The notes under the pieces are model-generated. The model was not told where the DNA came from, searched no databases, and was given only the letters and a program-made list of their open reading frames with translations. The translations under genes were made by a program, and so were the position numbers. Shown here piece after piece: positions 14,279-22,862 of a stretch of DNA of 64,000 nucleotides (the stretch's first letter is position 1; each line of letters starts with the position of its first letter). The DNA is from JAEVLT01 sp050496765 (lineage in GTDB: Bacteria > Bacillota > Bacilli > Bacillales > Cytobacillaceae), in the NCBI RefSeq assembly GCF_050496765.1, contig NZ_JBNWEO010000007.1, positions 124,001 through 188,000 on the forward strand, in the 5' to 3' direction.

Positions 14279-16369
14279 ATGAAATCTCTTGTACTAGCTG
14301 AAAAACCAAGCGTGGCCCGGGAGCTTGCACGCGTCCTTGGCTGCAGCCAAACACATAAAAGTTACCTTGAAGGAAACCAATATATTGTCACATGGGCGCT
14401 TGGCCATTTAATTGAATTAAAAATGCCCGAGCATTACGACACCAAATACAAAACATGGAATCTCGAAGATTTGCCAATTATCCCCTCGAAAATGGGGCTG
14501 AAAGTCATCAAGCAAACAAATCACCAATTCCGGGCGATCGAAAATTTAGCCAAACGAAAAGATATAAAAGACTGTATTATTGCAACCGACGCCGGGCGCG
14601 AAGGCGAGCTCGTCGCCCGCTGGATTTTGGAAAAAATTCAGTGGAACAAACCGATCAAACGGCTGTGGATTTCCTCCCAGACCGACAAAGCGATCAAGGA
14701 TGGCTTCAAGCAACTAAAGCCGGGCCATCAATATGATGATCTGTATCAGTCCGCTGTCTGCCGCGCGGAAGCGGATTGGCTGATTGGCCTAAATGTCACA
14801 AGAGCGCTGACAACCAAGTACAAAGACCCGCTCTCTGCAGGAAGGGTACAGACGCCAACCCTTTCAATGGTGCTTGAGCGCGAACAGCAAATCCAAAAAT
14901 TTGTCCCGAAAGAATACTGGACATTGCAGGCAGACATTGGCCCGCTGACAGCTGATTGGGAGTGCAACAACGAAAAACGAATTTTTGCAAAAGACGAGGT
15001 CGATAAAATTGTCCAAAAAATCCAAGGTGCAAAAGCCGTCCTTGAAAAAATCGAACGCAAAAAGAAGTCAGAACAACAGCCTCTGCCCTACGATTTAACC
15101 GAATTGCAGCGAGATGCCAATAAGCGCTACGGCTTTTCTGCGAAAAAAACATTAAACGTGTTGCAGCGGCTCTATGAACAATACAAACTGGTGACCTATC
15201 CGCGAACCGATTCCCGGTATTTGACAACGGATATGGCTAGTACGATGGCAGATCGGCTGCAAGGAATGGCTTCCACATACAAGGAAGAAATCCGGCCGAT
15301 TGTTGCGGGCAAAAATCAAGTTCTGGCCAAGCGTGTGTTCAATAACGAAAAAGTAACTGACCACCATGCGATTATTCCAACCGAACAGCGCTTGCACCTA
15401 AGCGATCTGGATTCCGATGAAAGAAAAATTTATGATTTAATCGCCAAGCGGTTTTTGGCTTTATTTTACCCGGCATATGAATACGAAAGCATTCTGGCTG
15501 TTTTCAATGTTGAAGGGGAAACCTTTACGGCCCGCGAAACAGCCGTCCTCGAGCTTGGTTTTAAAAAGCTGGCAGGCAAGGAAGAAAGTCCGCTTGTCTC
15601 CCAAAGCCTGCACACATTTGAAAAAGGGCGGACACTTCCCATTAAAAATCCAACTCTTACGCAAAAATGGACGGAACCGCCGCAGCGGTATTCTGAAGCC
15701 GACGTCTTATCTCAAATGGAAAAATTCGGTCTTGGAACTCCTGCCACACGGGCAGAAATCATTGAAAGACTGGTGGAAACAGAGGTCGTTGAGCGGCAAA
15801 ACGGACGCTTCCATCCGACGAAAAAAGGAAAACAACTCATTGACCTGGTCAACGATGAATTAAAATCACCGGAACTGACCGCAAAATGGGAGCAAGAGCT
15901 GGAAAGAATTGCAAAAGGCAAAGCCGATCCGAAAGCATTTTTACAAAAAATCCGGAAGCAAACACAGCAGCTTGTCTCGGAAATTAAAACAAGCGACAAA
16001 ACGTACCGTGCTCACAATTTGACCGGATCGAAATGCCCGGAGTGCGGTTCCTTTTTAAAGGAGCGGAACACAAAAGAGGGCAAAATACTTGTTTGCGCCA
16101 ATCTTGAATGTTCGTACCGCAAGCGAAAAGATCCAAAGCTATCAAACAAGCGCTGTCCGCAATGCCACAAAAAAATGGAGATGCATGAAGGAAAGGCCGG
16201 TCTCTATTTCCAATGCCGCAAATGCAATATCGTTGAAAAAGCGGAGGAAAAAAAGAAAGCAGTCAATAAACGCGAAGAACGCAAGCTCGTTCAAAAATAC
16301 ACACAAAAAGAAGATTTCGGCACAAGTTTAGGCGATTTGCTGAAGCAAGCTTTGAAAGATCAAGAGTAA
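14279..16369 (+). CDS. topB: DNA topoisomerase III
   Basis: 696 residues from ATG 14279, which follows AAAGGAG; the frame stays open upstream through the repeat cluster but that part is not protein-like. The Toprim domain opens the protein (VLAEKPSVARELA, then TDAGREGELVARW). The catalytic tyrosine is Y307 in VTYPRTDSRYL, and FGLGTPATRAEIIE is the family motif after it. The C-terminus carries two zinc-ribbon modules (CPECGS...CANLEC and CPQCHKK...CRKC). This type IA enzyme decatenates DNA by single-strand passage. Slightly shorter than the 727-residue B. subtilis enzyme. Confidence 0.95.
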   Translation: MKSLVLAEKPSVARELARVLGCSQTHKSYLEGNQYIVTWALGHLIELKMPEHYDTKYKTWNLEDLPIIPSKMGLKVIKQTNHQFRAIENLAKRKDIKDCIIATDAGREGELVARWILEKIQWNKPIKRLWISSQTDKAIKDGFKQLKPGHQYDDLYQSAVCRAEADWLIGLNVTRALTTKYKDPLSAGRVQTPTLSMVLEREQQIQKFVPKEYWTLQADIGPLTADWECNNEKRIFAKDEVDKIVQKIQGAKAVLEKIERKKKSEQQPLPYDLTELQRDANKRYGFSAKKTLNVLQRLYEQYKLVTYPRTDSRYLTTDMASTMADRLQGMASTYKEEIRPIVAGKNQVLAKRVFNNEKVTDHHAIIPTEQRLHLSDLDSDERKIYDLIAKRFLALFYPAYEYESILAVFNVEGETFTARETAVLELGFKKLAGKEESPLVSQSLHTFEKGRTLPIKNPTLTQKWTEPPQRYSEADVLSQMEKFGLGTPATRAEIIERLVETEVVERQNGRFHPTKKGKQLIDLVNDELKSPELTAKWEQELERIAKGKADPKAFLQKIRKQTQQLVSEIKTSDKTYRAHNLTGSKCPECGSFLKERNTKEGKILVCANLECSYRKRKDPKLSNKRCPQCHKKMEMHEGKAGLYFQCRKCNIVEKAEEKKKAVNKREERKLVQKYTQKEDFGTSLGDLLKQALKDQE

Positions 16370-16380
16370 ACGATTTTCAA

Positions 16381-16418
16381 AAAGGTAAGCACATTTTGTT
16401 TCGTGCTTGCCTTTTTTA
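16381..16418 (+). terminator. Intrinsic terminator of topB
   Basis: Stem AAAGGTAAGCAC / GTGCTTGCCTTT with a T run, twelve bases after the topB stop. Confidence 0.9.
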
Positions 16419-16447
16419 AGCCATTCTTAAGAAAGGAGGGTATCGCC

Positions 16448-17701
16448 ATTAGAATACGTGATTGGGATCAAAATTTAAAAGTTCGCTTGTTTGGCGAAGC
16501 CTTAATGAATATCTCCTATTGGATGTTCTTTCCGTTCCTGACGATTTATTTCGCGGATGCATTCGGAAAAGACCGTGCAGGACTCTTATTGATTTTTTCA
16601 CAAATTTTTTCGGTGATGGCCAATTTGCTGGGCGGCCATTTTGCAGACCGCTTTGGCCGCAAACGAATGATGGTGCTGTCTGCAATGGGACAGGGATTGT
16701 CCTTTATTGCTTTTGGATTCGGCAGCACTCCATGGCTTGTTTCCCCAGGGCTTGGGTTTATTGCCTTTACCGTTGCTGGTGTATTTGGTGCTTTCTATTG
16801 GCCTGCAAGCCAAGCGATGGTCGCAGATGTCGTCGATGAAAAAAATCGCAGTGATGTGTTTGCCATTTTTTATACTTCGATTAATATTGCGGTTGTCATA
16901 GGTCCGCTGCTCGGCGCGATTTTTTATGTCAACTACCGTTTTCAGCTTCTGCTTGCAGCCGGGATTGTTTGTGTTTTGTTGGGTTTTATTTTACTAAAAT
17001 GGACGAGAGAAACGGCGCCACTCCGGAGTTATACACAGAACAGCTATCCTGGCAAATGGTATTCCATTTTGTATGACCAACTGAAGGACTACTCCCTTAT
17101 TTTTAAAGATCAGGTTTTTCTTATGTTTATCCTTGCGGGCGTTTTAGCCGGGCAGACATTCATGCAACTCGATTTGTTAATTCCCGTCTATATGAAGGAT
17201 GTCATGTCAGAGGGGCAAGATCTAGTAACGGCAGCCGGATGGAATTTCACGGTAAAAGGTGAACAGGCCTTTGGCATCGTTCTGGCGGAAAATGGATTGC
17301 TTGTTACCTTACTGACCGTTTTTACAACAAAGTGGATGGCGAAGTACCATGAGCGGAATGTGTTTATCCTCTCCTCCGTTCTGTATGCTTTGTCGGTCGT
17401 TCTTTTCAGTCAAACCCATTGGATATGGGGGTTTATTTTTGCGATGGCGGTTTATACGTTCGGGGAACTGGTGTCAGCCGGACTTCAGCAAAGCTTTGTC
17501 TCCAAAATTGCTCCAGAGCAGATGCGCGGCCAGTATTTTGCTGCGGCCAGCTTAAGGTATACGTTCAGCCGGACGATCGCCCCCATCTTTATTCCGATGA
17601 CCGTCTGGATCGGTTACGGATGGACATTTTTTACCCTTGCTGTCCTTGCTCTATTGAGCGCTGTTCTGTATTGGCAGATGTTCAAGCTTTTTGAAAAATA
17701 A
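16448..17701 (+). CDS. Major facilitator superfamily transporter
   Basis: About 417 residues with twelve membrane helices. MFS signatures include GGHFADRFGRKRMM between helices 2 and 3. The start is unusual: a strong AAAGGAGGG (16433-16441) stands seven bases before ATT at 16448, giving (M)RIRDWDQNLKVRLFGE, which looks like the normal N-terminus of this Bacillus MFS group. The only GTG further upstream (16403) lies inside the topB terminator, and the next ATG (16505) would cut into helix 1. I therefore propose initiation at ATT. A drug- or metabolite-efflux role is typical, but the substrate is unknown. Confidence 0.85.
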   Translation: MRIRDWDQNLKVRLFGEALMNISYWMFFPFLTIYFADAFGKDRAGLLLIFSQIFSVMANLLGGHFADRFGRKRMMVLSAMGQGLSFIAFGFGSTPWLVSPGLGFIAFTVAGVFGAFYWPASQAMVADVVDEKNRSDVFAIFYTSINIAVVIGPLLGAIFYVNYRFQLLLAAGIVCVLLGFILLKWTRETAPLRSYTQNSYPGKWYSILYDQLKDYSLIFKDQVFLMFILAGVLAGQTFMQLDLLIPVYMKDVMSEGQDLVTAAGWNFTVKGEQAFGIVLAENGLLVTLLTVFTTKWMAKYHERNVFILSSVLYALSVVLFSQTHWIWGFIFAMAVYTFGELVSAGLQQSFVSKIAPEQMRGQYFAAASLRYTFSRTIAPIFIPMTVWIGYGWTFFTLAVLALLSAVLYWQMFKLFEK

Positions 17702-17795
17702 AGAAAACTCGCCGATTGACATCGTTCACATCTTCTCCTTTTAGTATTACAATCATAGTGAAAAGTCTTTCCATTACAAAAGGCGGTGGAACAAG

Positions 17796-17885
17796 ATGGC
17801 ATGGCTAGAGATTGTGTCATTCATTTCGTTATTTTCAATAGGGGTTTTTTTACATTTAAAAATATATGGAAGCAAGCTGCAGTAG
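17796..17885 (+). CDS. 29-residue single-span membrane peptide
   Basis: ATG 17796 preceded by AAAGGCGGTGG. The product MAWLEIVSFISLFSIGVFL... is one hydrophobic helix followed by a short basic tail (LKIYGSKLQ). The stop codon lies in the arm of a perfect terminator, which supports a real short transcript. No family recognised; small membrane peptides of this kind are frequent and mostly uncharacterised. Confidence 0.5.
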   Translation: MAWLEIVSFISLFSIGVFLHLKIYGSKLQ

Positions 17886-17915
17886 GAATGAGTGAATTCC
17901 TGCTGCTTTTTTTAG
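17876..17915 (+). terminator. Intrinsic terminator of the small membrane peptide gene
   Basis: Stem GCAGTAGGAAT / ATTCCTGCTGC (one G-U) followed by seven T residues. The rest of 17916-18129 is AT-rich leader with no gene seen. Confidence 0.88.
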
Positions 17916-18129
17916 CCATTGTACTTAATCCGGCTGATTTCTAATTTCATTGGAGAATTTTTTCATTTTTTCCATGAACTTCTCCCTTTCATCCGCGAAT
18001 TTTCTTCATTTTTCTGTCCGGATTTCCATGCAAAAAGAAGCAACCACTTTTTTTCAACACCGTTTCATTTCTTTTTTCCCACCAAGTTGGCTAAAATAAT
18101 GGTAGATACTGAAAAAAGGAGACGAAATA

Positions 18130-19362
18130 ATGAACAATTTTCAAAAGAGTTTGGAAAAATATGCAGAGCTTGCAGTAAAGGTGGGTGTCAATGTTCAAAA
18201 GGGACAGACATTGGTTGTGTATGCCACATTGGATGCAGCCGAGTTTGTCCGGCTTGTGGTGAAACAAGCTTATGAAGCGGGTGCGAAAAATGTTATGGTG
18301 GATTGGAATGATGATACTGTTTCAAGATTGAAATACGATCTCGCACCAGATGAAGCCTTTGGCGAATACCCTGAGTGGAAGGCAAAAGAAAGAGAAGCGC
18401 TCGTCGAACAAGGTGCGGCATTCATGTCGATTGTCTCATCAAGTCCAGATTTATTAAAAGGGGTAAAATCGGAACGTATTTCCAACTTCCAAAAGGCGGC
18501 CGGAAAAGCGCTTGAAAAATATCGTCAAGCCGTGCAGGCGGATAAAATCAGCTGGACCGTGATTGCTGCTGCCTCTCCTGCTTGGGCAGCGAAAGTATTC
18601 CCGGACGAGCCTGCGGAAAACCAAGTGGCAAAACTTTGGGAGGCCATTTTTAAAGCAACCCGCGTTGACAGCGACAATCCAGTCGAAGCGTGGAAACAGC
18701 ATGATGCCAATTTGCATGAAAAAGTAAATTACTTAAATGAAAAGCATTATGCAAAACTGCATTATAAAGCACCTGGAACGGACTTGACGATTGAACTTCC
18801 GAAAAACCATCTTTGGGTTGGCGCCGGCAGCATGAATGAAAAAGGAATCGAGTTTATGGCCAATATGCCAACAGAAGAAGTGTTCACTGTCCCTTTGAAA
18901 ACGGGGGTAAACGGAACGGTCTCCAGCACAAAGCCCTTAAGTTACGGCGGCAATATTATCGATCGCTTCAGCATTACGTTTGAAAATGGGAAAATTGTTG
19001 GTGTGAAGGCTGAAGAAGGCGAAGAGATTCTAAAGCAGCTTGTTGAAACAGATGAAGGTTCGCATTATCTTGGCGAAGTGGCACTTGTTCCATTTAATTC
19101 GCCGATTTCCCAATCAAATATTCTCTTCTTTAATACACTATTTGATGAAAATGCTTCAAATCATCTTGCCATCGGCAGCGCCTATGCATTTTGTATTGAT
19201 GGCGGCAAGACGATGTCTTCAGATGAATTAAAAGCAAACGGCTTGAACCAAAGCATTACCCATGTTGATTTCATGATTGGTTCGGCGGAAATGGATATCG
19301 ACGGCATTACCGCGGATGGGAAAGCAGAAGCCGTCTTCCGCAGCGGTAACTGGGCATTTTAA
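18130..19362 (+). CDS. ampS: Aminopeptidase AmpS (peptidase family M29)
   Basis: 410 residues, the full length of the M29 thermophilic-type metalloaminopeptidases. Metal ligands are contributed by glutamates in MPTEEVFT and YLGEVALV and by histidines/aspartates in EGSHYLGE and THVDFMIG near the C-terminus. ATG 18130 follows AAGGAGACG. It releases N-terminal residues from peptides in the cytoplasm, using cobalt, zinc or manganese. Monocistronic, closed by a GC-rich terminator. Confidence 0.93.
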   Translation: MNNFQKSLEKYAELAVKVGVNVQKGQTLVVYATLDAAEFVRLVVKQAYEAGAKNVMVDWNDDTVSRLKYDLAPDEAFGEYPEWKAKEREALVEQGAAFMSIVSSSPDLLKGVKSERISNFQKAAGKALEKYRQAVQADKISWTVIAAASPAWAAKVFPDEPAENQVAKLWEAIFKATRVDSDNPVEAWKQHDANLHEKVNYLNEKHYAKLHYKAPGTDLTIELPKNHLWVGAGSMNEKGIEFMANMPTEEVFTVPLKTGVNGTVSSTKPLSYGGNIIDRFSITFENGKIVGVKAEEGEEILKQLVETDEGSHYLGEVALVPFNSPISQSNILFFNTLFDENASNHLAIGSAYAFCIDGGKTMSSDELKANGLNQSITHVDFMIGSAEMDIDGITADGKAEAVFRSGNWAF

Positions 19363-19367
19363 GAAAA

Positions 19368-19395
19368 ACCGGGCAAAAACCGCCCGGTCCTTTTT
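19368..19395 (+). terminator. Intrinsic terminator of ampS (recurrent sequence)
   Basis: ACCGGGC / GCCCGGT stem with CAAAAACC-type loop and TTTTT. The same terminator sequence and its downstream TAGTTTG recur at 39207, and degenerately at 19871, each time bordering TAATGACCG-type repeats. Confidence 0.88.
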
Positions 19396-19465
19396 AGTTT
19401 GACGGATAAACGGAGTCTGTTGATTTCCACTCCAGGCACTCGCTTTCCGGGGGGCGTTCCGGTGA

Positions 19466-19855
19466 AGCCAGTAGTGACCGGTTTGGCCTGAAAAATCGGA
19501 GAATCGGGCATTACAGAAGCTAGTAATGACCGGTTTGGCCTAAAAAATAGGAGGATCGGGCATTACGGGAGCTAGTAATGACCGGTTTGGCCTGGAAAAT
19601 CGGAGAATCGGGCATTACGGGAGCTAGTAATGACCGGTTTGGCCTGGAAAATCGGAGGATCGGGCATTACGGGAGCTAGTAATGACCGGTTTGGCCTGGA
19701 AAATCGGAGAATCGGGCTTTACGGGAGCTAGTAATGACCGGTTTGGCCTGGAAAATCGGAGAATCGGGCTTTACGGGAGCTAGTAATGACCGATTAGACC
19801 TGAAAAATAGGAACATTGGGCATTAGAGAAGCTAGTAATGACCGGTTTACCCTAA
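19466..19855 (+). repeat. 52-bp tandem repeat array, eight copies
   Basis: Copies start at 19466, 19518, 19570, 19622, 19674, 19726, 19778 and 19830. Each unit begins AGCTAGTAATGACCGGTTTG and ends GAATCGGGCATTACGGG. CATTAC and GTAATG at unit junctions form a small hairpin. The central copies are almost identical and the outer ones diverged, a pattern of unequal crossing-over. No coding potential. A degenerate copy of the ACCGGGC terminator (19871-19895) closes the array. Confidence 0.93.
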
Positions 19856-20054
19856 AAAATTACAAGAAAAACCGGGCAAAAGCCGCCGCCCGTCCCTTTT
19901 TAGTTTGGCCGTATAGAATAAATTCCTTACATGTATACTTTACATGTCACAGATTCATGATTTTGGTCAAAAAGATTCGTTTCAGAATATTGGAATCCCT
20001 GTCTTACTCTTCAGGCAATCGTTAAAAAGGGCAACATATAAATTCTGATATTAT

Positions 20055-20212
20055 AAAGAAAACTCGCCGACTGGCGAGTCCTTTGGACGAAGACAGAGGC
20101 GTAGTTGAATTTACCACGCTCGCATACCTGCCACATCCTGGCACTCGCCTGACTAGGACGTCCTGTCCATCGTCCGTTCAGAATTTATCCATATAAATTC
20201 TGATTAGCTAAG
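20055..20212 (+). repeat. Dispersed structured element of about 155 bp, copy 1
   Basis: Nearly identical to 45859-46014. It contains several self-complementary parts: ACTCGCC-GACT-GGCGAGT at the start, GGACGAAGACAG opposite CTGTCCATCGTCC, the palindrome AGGACGTCCT, and CAGAATTTATCCATATAAATTCTG at the end. Both copies sit between a gene and a terminator, so they would be transcribed. It could be a non-autonomous mobile element or an RNA with a function; no known family recognised. Confidence 0.8.
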
Positions 20213-20213
20213 A

Positions 20214-20242
20214 AAAAAGCAGGGGATCCCTGCTTTTTTTAT
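20214..20242 (+). terminator. Intrinsic terminator after the dispersed element
   Basis: AAAAAGCAGGG / CCCTGCTTTTT stem with GAT loop and T run. The following 270 bases up to the mscL promoter show no gene. Confidence 0.88.
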
Positions 20243-20510
20243 TTCCCGCGCGATCATCATAAAAAGGCTAAAAAAGCCATCCTATCAATGACACCTATTT
20301 TGGCCAATTCATTCATCAATTGACCCATTGAACCCTTGTGCTGTATAAAAAGCAAAACAAGGGAATCATCTATATCTTCGATAAATTTTTATTCATTCAA
20401 CGAATCCCCAAATTGACTGAGCAGTTCATTGAGTTGCGCTATTGGGGTCATTCTTAATTTGTCCATAAAGGGAAAAAAACGCGTTGAAAATCATTTCCTT
20501 TACGGATTGA

Positions 20511-20539
20511 TTGAAAACAGCTGGGGTAAAGGTTAAAAT
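20511..20539 (+). promoter_or_regulatory. Sigma-A-type promoter of mscL
   Basis: TTGAAA at 20511-20516 and TAAAAT at 20534-20539, separated by exactly 17 bases; the start codon is 43 bases beyond the -10 box. Confidence 0.65.
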
Positions 20540-20581
20540 GTCCATTTATGGTACATAATGAGTTGCTGGAGGTTGTTTTAA

Positions 20582-20965
20582 ATGTGGAATGAATTTAAGA
20601 AATTTGCGATAAAAGGAAATGTGATTGACCTTGCTGTCGGGGTCATTATCGGCGGTGCTTTTGGCAAAATTGTTTCTTCCCTTGTCAAAGATGTCTTGAT
20701 GCCGCTGATTGGCCTGTTAATGGGCGGAATTGATTTCACCAAACTTGCCTTTAAAGTTGGCGACGAACAGTTGCAATACGGGCTTTTTATTCAATCGGTT
20801 GTCGATTTCTTTATCATTTCGTTTTCGATTTTTCTTTTTGTAAAAGGAATCAATCACTTTAAATCGAAAGAAGAAGAAAAGGCGAAGATGGATCGGACGG
20901 AGGAGCTGTTAGCAGAAATCCGCGATTTATTAAAACAAGAAAACAGAAAAAATGAAACTTCTTGA
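20582..20965 (+). CDS. mscL: Large-conductance mechanosensitive channel MscL
   Basis: 127 residues, normal length. Amphipathic N-terminal helix (MWNEFKKFAIKGN), pore helix 1 with the family stretch VIDLAVGVIIGGAFGKIVSSLV, helix 2 around residues 68-90, and a charged cytoplasmic C-terminal bundle (TEELLAEIRDLLKQE). The homopentamer opens on membrane tension and releases solutes during osmotic downshock. ATG 20582 follows GGAGG. Confidence 0.95.
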   Translation: MWNEFKKFAIKGNVIDLAVGVIIGGAFGKIVSSLVKDVLMPLIGLLMGGIDFTKLAFKVGDEQLQYGLFIQSVVDFFIISFSIFLFVKGINHFKSKEEEKAKMDRTEELLAEIRDLLKQENRKNETS

Positions 20966-21015
20966 CCACTTTTTCGTATATAATAGTGATAGAAACATTT
21001 AACGAGGTGAAAAAA

Positions 21016-21651
21016 TTGTATACACAAACTGCTAATCGGTATATGCCATCCGTTTTAAGAACATTTGCTTTCTCCCTTGCCTTTGCCTTTCTTGGAACAA
21101 TGGCAGGTGTATATGTTCCGCCGGCACTCTTTATGCCGCTCGCTATTCTGGAATTGATCATGCTTTTATCTGCTACATTTTTCAGACGAAGAAAAGCAGT
21201 TTCTTATTCGTTTTTGTATATTTTCACATTTATTTCCGGGATTACGATTTATCCAGTTGTCGCTTATTATCTGGCAACCACAGGCGCCAACACAGTATTG
21301 CTTGCCTTTGCAACAACGACAACCGTTTTTGCCGGCCTTGCCATTTACGCTTCAAAGACAAAGCGGGACTTAACATTTTTAGGCGGTTTCTTGATGGCTG
21401 CCCTACTCGCACTTGTGGCGATTTCCATTTTTAATATTTTCTGGCCGTTAAGCACGACCGGAATGCTTGCCTATTCTTTTATCGGCGTCATGGTATTCAG
21501 CGGTTATGTTCTCTTTGATTTCAACCGGATGAAGCGTCACGGCGTTCGTCCTGAAGAAGTACCTTTGATGGCCTTAAGTTTGTATTTGAATTTTATTAAT
21601 CTGTTCTTGGATTTGCTGCGGATTTTTGGAATCCTTTCTAGCAAAGACTGA
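21016..21651 (+). CDS. yetJ: Bax inhibitor-1-like membrane protein (YetJ-type)
   Basis: 211 residues from TTG 21016, chosen because CGAGGTG precedes it; the frame is open further upstream into the mscL end without a ribosome-binding site. Seven hydrophobic helices. The C-terminal ALSLYLNFINLFLDLLRIFGIL is the TMBIM/Bax inhibitor-1 signature and is very close to B. subtilis YetJ, a pH-sensitive calcium leak channel. The conserved aspartates of that channel (YVLFDFNRM and NLFLDLLR) are present. Located 50 bases after mscL, possibly cotranscribed. Confidence 0.9.
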   Translation: MYTQTANRYMPSVLRTFAFSLAFAFLGTMAGVYVPPALFMPLAILELIMLLSATFFRRRKAVSYSFLYIFTFISGITIYPVVAYYLATTGANTVLLAFATTTTVFAGLAIYASKTKRDLTFLGGFLMAALLALVAISIFNIFWPLSTTGMLAYSFIGVMVFSGYVLFDFNRMKRHGVRPEEVPLMALSLYLNFINLFLDLLRIFGILSSKD

Positions 21652-21655
21652 TAAA

Positions 21656-21690
21656 TGGCAGCCGGGTGAAAACGGCTGCTTTTTTTATTG
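21656..21690 (+). terminator. Intrinsic terminator of the yetJ-like gene
   Basis: GCAGCCG / CGGCTGC stem with GGTGAAAA loop and seven T residues just after the stop. Confidence 0.9.
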
Positions 21691-21816
21691 ATAAAAATCC
21701 CCTTTCATGATGCGGCTTGTTCCTTTTTTCGCTTTCGCCCATCAAGAGTCCAAAATGTTTAAGCTTGTCCTTTTAAGGGTAAACTTCTTTCAAACCCAAG
21801 AAGGAGGCGGCGAGAA

Positions 21817-22077
21817 ATGAAATATCCTCGTTCAGTGACTTCATATGTTTTGGCGGGAGTGGGTGTGGGATCCGTCCTTTGGATGGTAACGAAATCCGGC
21901 CGGTCAAGCGTAAAGGATTACTACCAGATGATAAAAAATAAATTCACTTCTTCTGACAATAAAGGCTTGCCAATTAAAAAAGCTGGACATCCCGACCCGA
22001 TGGATATCGAAGACAATAAAATGGTAAGTGAAGGCTCTCTGTATGGCGTACAGTACTACAATAAAACAAAGCAATAA
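21817..22077 (+). CDS. Small membrane-anchored protein of unknown function
   Basis: 86 residues; ATG 21817 follows AGGAGGCGG. One N-terminal hydrophobic segment (SYVLAGVGVGSVLWMV) is followed by a basic, polar tail with SDNKGLPIKKAGHPDPMDIEDNK. The layout recalls YtxH-like small Bacillus membrane proteins, but I cannot assign a family. It has its own terminator and is probably monocistronic. Confidence 0.75.
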   Translation: MKYPRSVTSYVLAGVGVGSVLWMVTKSGRSSVKDYYQMIKNKFTSSDNKGLPIKKAGHPDPMDIEDNKMVSEGSLYGVQYYNKTKQ

Positions 22078-22106
22078 CCTAAAGGAGCTATTCCTTTAGG
22101 TTTTGT
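22076..22106 (+). terminator. Intrinsic terminator
   Basis: AACCTAAAGGA / TCCTTTAGGTT with a GCTAT loop; T-rich downstream; overlaps the preceding stop codon. Confidence 0.88.
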
Positions 22107-22148
22107 TTTCGACATTTTTTCTTAAACAAAAGAAGCGGTGGTGAACCA

Positions 22149-22853
22149 ATGAGATTTATCATTCTTTATATCGTCATCATTTTGGCAGTGATTGAAATCA
22201 ATGTCGTCCTATTTACCTTAACCGGCCTTGACCACCGTATTTCCCGATTTCAAGTGATCTCGATGCTAACCGGTACCGGCTTTACAACCGGGGAATCGGA
22301 GCTCATTATTCAACATCCGATCAGGAGAAAGCTTGGTGCCTTTCTGATCTTGTTTGGCGCTTTTTCGCTTGCCGTCATTATTTCGTCTATCAGCAATATG
22401 CTTTCAAAAAATCTGTTTACAAAAGAAATCGCTTCTATTGCCGGAATTCTTATTGTACTCATGCTAATTTTAAAGCTCCCCTCCTTGCAAAAAAAACTCG
22501 CTTCCCGGTTCGAGGGGGAAATCAAAAAGGCCTACGATTTAAAAGATCTGCCGATTCGCGATGTCTTTCTAAACGAAGAAGAGGATTGTTTCGCAGAAAT
22601 CTCCATTCATCCATCGTCTTTCCTCATCGGTAAAACCCTATCGGATCTATTTGAAGGCGAAATGGATCTGAATATCCTATTTATTAAACACGGCGATATT
22701 CAGATTCGCCAAAAAAGACAGAGTACCGAGCTGCAAGCTGGTGACCTTTTGATCGTGTACGGAAACAAGCCGCTTATTCACAAGAAATTTAAAGCGGAAT
22801 TGCAAGCAGCAAAAGAAAAAGAGGCGGAAGCCGCTGTACTAAACCCCCTCTAA
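22149..22853 (+). CDS. Membrane protein with C-terminal TrkA-C (RCK_C) domain
   Basis: 234 residues; ATG 22149 with a GCGGTGGTG leader. Three hydrophobic segments in the first 115 residues are followed by a soluble TrkA-C domain (about residues 140-220: IGKTLSDLFEGEMDLNILFIKHGD ... LQAGDLLIVYGN). TrkA-C domains bind small ligands, for example cyclic di-AMP in potassium transporters. The segment FQVISMLTGTGFTTGESELI resembles a pore-loop region of Trk/Ktr-type channels, so a role in cation homeostasis is plausible but unproven. Confidence 0.8.
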   Translation: MRFIILYIVIILAVIEINVVLFTLTGLDHRISRFQVISMLTGTGFTTGESELIIQHPIRRKLGAFLILFGAFSLAVIISSISNMLSKNLFTKEIASIAGILIVLMLILKLPSLQKKLASRFEGEIKKAYDLKDLPIRDVFLNEEEDCFAEISIHPSSFLIGKTLSDLFEGEMDLNILFIKHGDIQIRQKRQSTELQAGDLLIVYGNKPLIHKKFKAELQAAKEKEAEAAVLNPL

Positions 22854-22862
22854 AAATGGCTG

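Noticed and set aside
13189..14282. Long open frames through repeat cluster A, including an 802-residue frame fused to topB
   Set aside because: They consist of FIRG/LSAE-type translated repeats, occur in several overlapping frames and both strands, and have no ribosome-binding sites. topB starts at 14279.
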